Under the pieces are notes generated by a model. That model worked only from the letters and a program-made list of their open reading frames with translations, was not told where the DNA came from and did not search any database. A program made the translations under genes and the position numbers. A stretch of DNA of 34,790 bases from an uncultured Clostridia bacterium (GTDB lineage: Bacteria; Bacillota; Clostridia; Christensenellales; Borkfalkiaceae): assembly GCA_947626685.1 (NCBI GenBank), contig CANQTD010000020.1:1-34790 (forward strand). Reading direction: 5' to 3'. Shown piece by piece: positions 32,036 through 34,790 of the stretch. How positions within the stretch are numbered: the first letter of the stretch is position 1; every line of letters starts with the position of its first letter.

Positions 32036-32974
32036 TTATTCCTCCTTTTGAATTTCGATCACGGGGAGTTCCCCGTCGGATCCTGTTTCCAGTGCGGACG
32101 GCCCGCTTTCGGGCTCCGCGCTCTCTTGCGGCGTACTCTCGGGCTCCGCATTTTCTGTCAAGATTTCCTGTCCTGACGGCGTTTCCTGCGCCTCTTCCTC
32201 GGACATGGTATCGCCGTTTTCCGTCTCCTGCTGTTCTGTTTTCTGCTGTTCGAGATCGGAAAGACGCTTCTTTAACAGTTCGATCTCGCTGCTCTTCTCG
32301 GCTTCCCGCGCCTCGATCTTCTTCCGCTTCTCTTCCCCCAAAACGCTCACGATCCGCACGATCTGAGCCACGATGATGATCGCCGCGGGCACGATCACCA
32401 CCAACGCCATCCCGATCGGCTGCTGCATGATCCACACCGCGTATCCGAGCACCACGCTCACATACACCACTTTGCCGAGCACATAGTCGGGGCTCGATTC
32501 GTCGTTTGTGTAAATGACCTGCTCCCCCTCCGTGTTGTCTCCGCGCAGCGTGATCTTGTATCCTTCTTCTTGCGGCTCGATGGCGATGATGCGGTGCGTG
32601 ATCGTCTCCTGCCGCCCCGCAACCACATAGCGGAAGGTCAATACGTCGCCTGTTTCCAGCTTTTCGTACCAGGCTTCGGCGGCTTCTTCCTCCTCCGGGA
32701 CTTTCTCCGTCACGATCAGGCTCTTGACGGGGATATCTTTGATGCGGAACCCGCTCGTGTCGGTGTTTTCGTTCTTTTCCATCGACCCCAAAAGGACGAT
32801 CCGCATTTCGTAGCCGAATACCTCTACCGCACCGTCCTTGCCGCGCTTTGCAAAGATCGTATATACGACCGCCGCAATACACAGCGCGATGAACAGATAC
32901 AAAAGAACGTTCCCGATCGCGCCGAATACCTTTTTTACGCTCGCTTTGCCGCCCTTTTTCTCTTTGCCGCCCAT
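32036..32974 (-). CDS. sipW: SipW-type (ER-type) signal peptidase I
   Basis: A 312-residue membrane protease. An N-terminal membrane helix (about 18-40) is followed by catalytic Ser64 in LLGSMEKN, His127 in ETITHRIIAI (His rather than Lys marks the ER/SipW class), the acidic RGDNTEG (Asp146), and a second membrane helix (about 185-208). A long Glu/Gln-rich cytosolic tail of about 100 residues is unusual. It should cleave the TasA/CalY-type precursors encoded downstream, as SipW does in Bacillus. The tail holds a motif copy at 32200-32220 encoding ENGDTMS. Confidence 0.92.
   Translation of the reverse strand: MGGKEKKGGKASVKKVFGAIGNVLLYLFIALCIAAVVYTIFAKRGKDGAVEVFGYEMRIVLLGSMEKNENTDTSGFRIKDIPVKSLIVTEKVPEEEEAAEAWYEKLETGDVLTFRYVVAGRQETITHRIIAIEPQEEGYKITLRGDNTEGEQVIYTNDESSPDYVLGKVVYVSVVLGYAVWIMQQPIGMALVVIVPAAIIIVAQIVRIVSVLGEEKRKKIEAREAEKSSEIELLKKRLSDLEQQKTEQQETENGDTMSEEEAQETPSGQEILTENAEPESTPQESAEPESGPSALETGSDGELPVIEIQKEE
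32200..32220. repeat. CGGACATGG-motif copy inside sipW
   Basis: It differs from the recO copy by two transposed bases (TATCGCC for TATGCCC) and shares the next seven bases, CCGTCTC. Confidence 0.8.
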
Positions 32975-32975
32975 T

Positions 32976-33464
32976 TCATTTCCTTTCCGCCGTCAGGAGC
33001 AGAGCGAAATCCGCACTCTCCCGCTGCGCTTCGTTCCCGACGTCGAGCGGCATCGTGTACCGCACCGTGAACAGGAACGGTTCATCCTCTTTGAGCTCCA
33101 CTTCGAACTTCAGCTCCGTGCCGCCGTGCAGTTCCGCCATCGCGGCTTCTTTCGTCACTTCCCCGCAACGAATGCCGACGTCTAAATACTTCCACAAGTC
33201 CCCTTCCCCCGCGCTCTCATACGAAAACGTTACGACAAACTCTCCCGCTTCCGCACAGTGCACCGTGACCGTGTATTCCCGCGTTTCGCCCGGGACGAAG
33301 TTCTCCGCCGTGAACGACAGCGTCTCCGTCGTCACACCGTCTGCCGTAAGCTCTACGTCCCGTATGAACGTCTCGTTCGCCCGCAGCCCCCAAACCAGGA
33401 ACGCGATCCCCGTCCCCGTCAGAACTGCCAACGCCATGATCAGAACCAGATAGACCTTTTTCAT
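32976..33464 (-). CDS. Camelysin-like membrane-anchored protein
   Basis: A 162-residue protein: one N-terminal membrane helix (MKKVYLVLIMALAVLTGTGI) and an extracellular beta-rich domain with FTAENFVPGETREYTVTVHC, the layout of camelysin/TapA-like partners of fibre proteins. First gene of the operon, one base before sipW. No clear ribosome site is seen; a GTG two codons earlier (33470) is an alternative start. A stem-loop lies just upstream in the leader. Confidence 0.72.
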   Translation of the reverse strand: MKKVYLVLIMALAVLTGTGIAFLVWGLRANETFIRDVELTADGVTTETLSFTAENFVPGETREYTVTVHCAEAGEFVVTFSYESAGEGDLWKYLDVGIRCGEVTKEAAMAELHGGTELKFEVELKEDEPFLFTVRYTMPLDVGNEAQRESADFALLLTAERK

Positions 33465-33477
33465 TTCCACACCATTC

Positions 33478-33530
33478 GAGCGGAATTTTTTACGAATATT
33501 TCTCCCGCTCTTTGTCTAAATAATGTAGAC
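33478..33530 (-). promoter_or_regulatory. Leader hairpin and inverted repeat upstream of the fibre operon
   Basis: GAGCGG (33478-33483) pairs with CCGCTC (33505-33510) close to the first start codon. Next to it GTCTA and TAGAC (33514-33518, 33526-33530) form a 17-base inverted repeat. A weak minus-strand promoter, TTGTTA-17 bases-TTAGAC, would place its -10 on the repeat, so a regulator binding here could control the operon. Confidence 0.45.
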
Positions 33531-33549
33531 TTTTTCTAACAACTTTCTC

Positions 33550-33578
33550 TTGACAGAAAACCGCCCGAATGCTATAAT
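33550..33578 (+). promoter_or_regulatory. Perfect consensus sigma-A promoter
   Basis: TTGACA (33550-33555), 17 bases, TATAAT (33573-33578). It points toward the serine recombinase, but a terminator follows within 50 bases. Confidence 0.92.
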
Positions 33579-33594
33579 ATTTTCAAAAAAAGGC

Positions 33595-33632
33595 AGAGAT
33601 TTTCCATGTGTTAGGGAATCTCTACTTTTTTT
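33595..33632 (+). terminator. Terminator or attenuator about 10 bases after the promoter start
   Basis: AGAGATTTTC (33595-33604) pairs with GGGAATCTCT (33614-33623), including two G-T pairs, followed by ACT7. Transcripts from the 33550 promoter would end as RNAs of about 48 bases. Confidence 0.75.
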
Positions 33633-33745
33633 ATACTGTTATAATTTTTGTGTGTTTTTTGACCCCATGTCATCGTTATGGCATACCTGTCCCCCCAAAA
33701 AATGCTATCCTTTTTACATATCTCTCACGAAAAGGAGCTTTGAGC

Positions 33746-34372
33746 ATGAATAAGACCTATGCTTATGCACGCGTATCCGCGCAGGATCAAAACGTTGCAC
33801 GCCAGATCGACGCTTTCCGCGCCGTCGGCATCCGCGAACCCTTCATCTTTGTCGATAAAAAAAGCGGCAAAGACTTCGACCGCGAAAACTATAAAAAATT
33901 GCTAAAAAAATTAAAAGAGGGCGATACCCTCTTCATCAAATCCATCGACCGCTTGGGACGAAACTATTCCGCCATCCTTGACGAATGGACGCGCATCACT
34001 CACAAGATCGGCGCCGACATCGTTGTTCTCGACATGCCCCTCCTCGACACAAGAGCCAAAGCCGACGACCTCATCGGAAAACTCATCTCCGATATCGTCT
34101 TGCAGATCTTATCCTTCGTCGCCGAAAACGAGCGCACCAATATCCGCGAACGTCAACGGGAAGGCATCAACTCTGCCAAACTCCGCGGCGTGAAGTTTGG
34201 CCGCCCCAACACCGAGTATTCGCCCGACTTCATCCGCACCTGCCAAAAGTATTTTGACGGAGCCATCTCCCTCCGCGATACCCTTCTGAGCCTCAATCTC
34301 ACGCGCTGTAACTTCTACTACCACTCCAACCGCCTCAAAAAATTGGGAGCCATCTCCTCCCCCAAAAAATGA
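33746..34372 (+). CDS. Small serine recombinase (resolvase/invertase)
   Basis: A 208-residue protein: catalytic Ser10 in YARVSAQDQN, active-site Arg in IKSIDRLGRN, the long E helix ENERTNIRERQREG and a C-terminal helix-turn-helix (about 170-205). The size fits Hin/Gin invertases and Tn3-type resolvases. The start follows AAAGGAGCTTTGAGC. It faces away from the fibre operon, with a strong promoter and terminator in the shared 280-base gap. It may belong to a mobile element together with the large recombinase downstream. Confidence 0.92.
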   Translation: MNKTYAYARVSAQDQNVARQIDAFRAVGIREPFIFVDKKSGKDFDRENYKKLLKKLKEGDTLFIKSIDRLGRNYSAILDEWTRITHKIGADIVVLDMPLLDTRAKADDLIGKLISDIVLQILSFVAENERTNIRERQREGINSAKLRGVKFGRPNTEYSPDFIRTCQKYFDGAISLRDTLLSLNLTRCNFYYHSNRLKKLGAISSPKK

Positions 34373-34422
34373 TACCCCCGCCGAATCCTTACTTGCCTTG
34401 CAGAAAGAGCCTGCACTCAGGG

Positions 34423-34790
34423 CTACGCGGAGTTTTTTATGCCATCGAACCTCATCATCAAACAAACAAGGTCCCCAAAAAATTGCGGAGTAGGATTTTG
34501 GGGAAAGCAGCCGCAGGCATAAAAGCAAAAGAGGTTGCCCAAAAGCAACCTCTTTGCTAAATGTGCCTTACGGCGACGTGGTGACCCCGCCACTGTAAAA
34601 GGCGAACTGTTGACGTCTTCAAAAGTGACGGTTTTGGACTGTCCCTTGCAGTTAAAAGTGATGATGAAGTGCTCGTCATAGAGGTAAATCGAATTGACAA
34701 AGCTGTCTATGATCCGCTGTTTTCCCTCTTTCGTATTCAGATCCAATTTGCGGTAGTTGCAAAGCGCGTGCAGAATCTGATCTTTGGAAA
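34423..34790 (-). CDS. C-terminal end of a large serine recombinase (partial)
   Basis: The frame enters from the right edge. NYRKLDLNTKEGKQRIIDSF followed by VNSIYLYDEHFIITFNCKGQ and KTVTFEDVNSS is the conserved tail of large serine recombinases of clostridial mobile elements; catalytic parts lie outside the window. After AGSPRRR the frame runs about 45 further codons, through a terminator-like hairpin, to a stop at 34423. This last stretch looks like read-through rather than an original end. Confidence 0.8.
   Translation of the reverse strand, partial: SKDQILHALCNYRKLDLNTKEGKQRIIDSFVNSIYLYDEHFIITFNCKGQSKTVTFEDVNSSPFTVAGSPRRRKAHLAKRLLLGNLFCFYACGCFPQNPTPQFFGDLVCLMMRFDGIKNSA
34528..34555. terminator. 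Bidirectional terminator between the two recombinases
   Basis: AAAGAGGTTGC (34528-34538) pairs with GCAACCTCTTT (34545-34555), an 11-bp stem with loop CCAAAA. It is symmetrical, so it can serve both converging genes. Confidence 0.75.

Noticed and set aside
31599-32882. A single 427-residue minus-strand protein ending in the Pro-rich segment
   Set aside because: Its first two thirds run out of frame through sipW and look random (Arg/Gly-rich). Only the part from ATG 31865 is credible.
33541-33745. Proven invertible promoter
   Set aside because: I found no long inverted repeats flanking the promoter. It is kept only as a hypothesis.

Overview
The window reads as chromosomal DNA of a Clostridia-type Firmicute, most likely an uncultured gut species. 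Its GC content is fairly high. Near-consensus sigma-A promoters and AGGAGG-type ribosome sites are common. The gene orders tilS-hpt, yqfC-yqfD-phoH-pgpH-ybeY-era-yqzL-recO and rpmG-secE-nusG-rplKAJL are those of Firmicutes. I suspect a Christensenellales-like lineage, but no marker here proves it. Nearly all genes lie on the minus strand; the plus-strand genes form three small islands.

Layout. 1-302: the 3' end of a possible integrase, a short tandem repeat and a tRNA-Gln gene. 557-2433: tilS-hpt. 2527-5127: a plus-strand cassette (iron-dependent alcohol dehydrogenase, ECF S component, TetR regulator) that ends in a truncated aldo/keto reductase. 5184-6482: a lipoprotein serpin. 6695-7153: a small YjzC-like gene and palindromic repeats. 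7190-17258: a carbohydrate block with two lichenase-type GH16 lipoproteins, a processive GT2 glycosyltransferase, an AgrC/AgrA-like two-component pair and a membrane-anchored GH3 enzyme with swapped domain order. 17384-18880: a DUF2779 protein (Cas4-like nuclease plus DEDD exonuclease). 19003-22478: ribosomal and transcription-factor genes with leader attenuators. 22561-28458: the recO-era-phoH-yqfCD operon. 28708-33464: a SipW/TasA-type surface-fibre operon. 33550-34790: a serine recombinase next to a strong promoter, and the 3' end of a large serine recombinase.

Two systems stand out. First, the GT2 enzyme shares a unit with a sensor pair and sits next to two lichenases and a GH3. This would fit making, trimming or recycling a beta-glucan-like polymer, or sensing and eating one. 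Second, the SipW operon encodes a camelysin-like protein, a dedicated signal peptidase, two tiny overlapping genes, a TasA/CalY-type protein and a TasA head fused to a predicted beta-helix. It looks like a fibre or adhesin assembly locus.

A third signal crosses gene boundaries. The nonamer CGGACATGG occurs 11 times, against about 0.3 expected for random sequence. Several copies extend to about 20 bases, and they lie both inside unrelated genes and between genes. No gene product here explains it.
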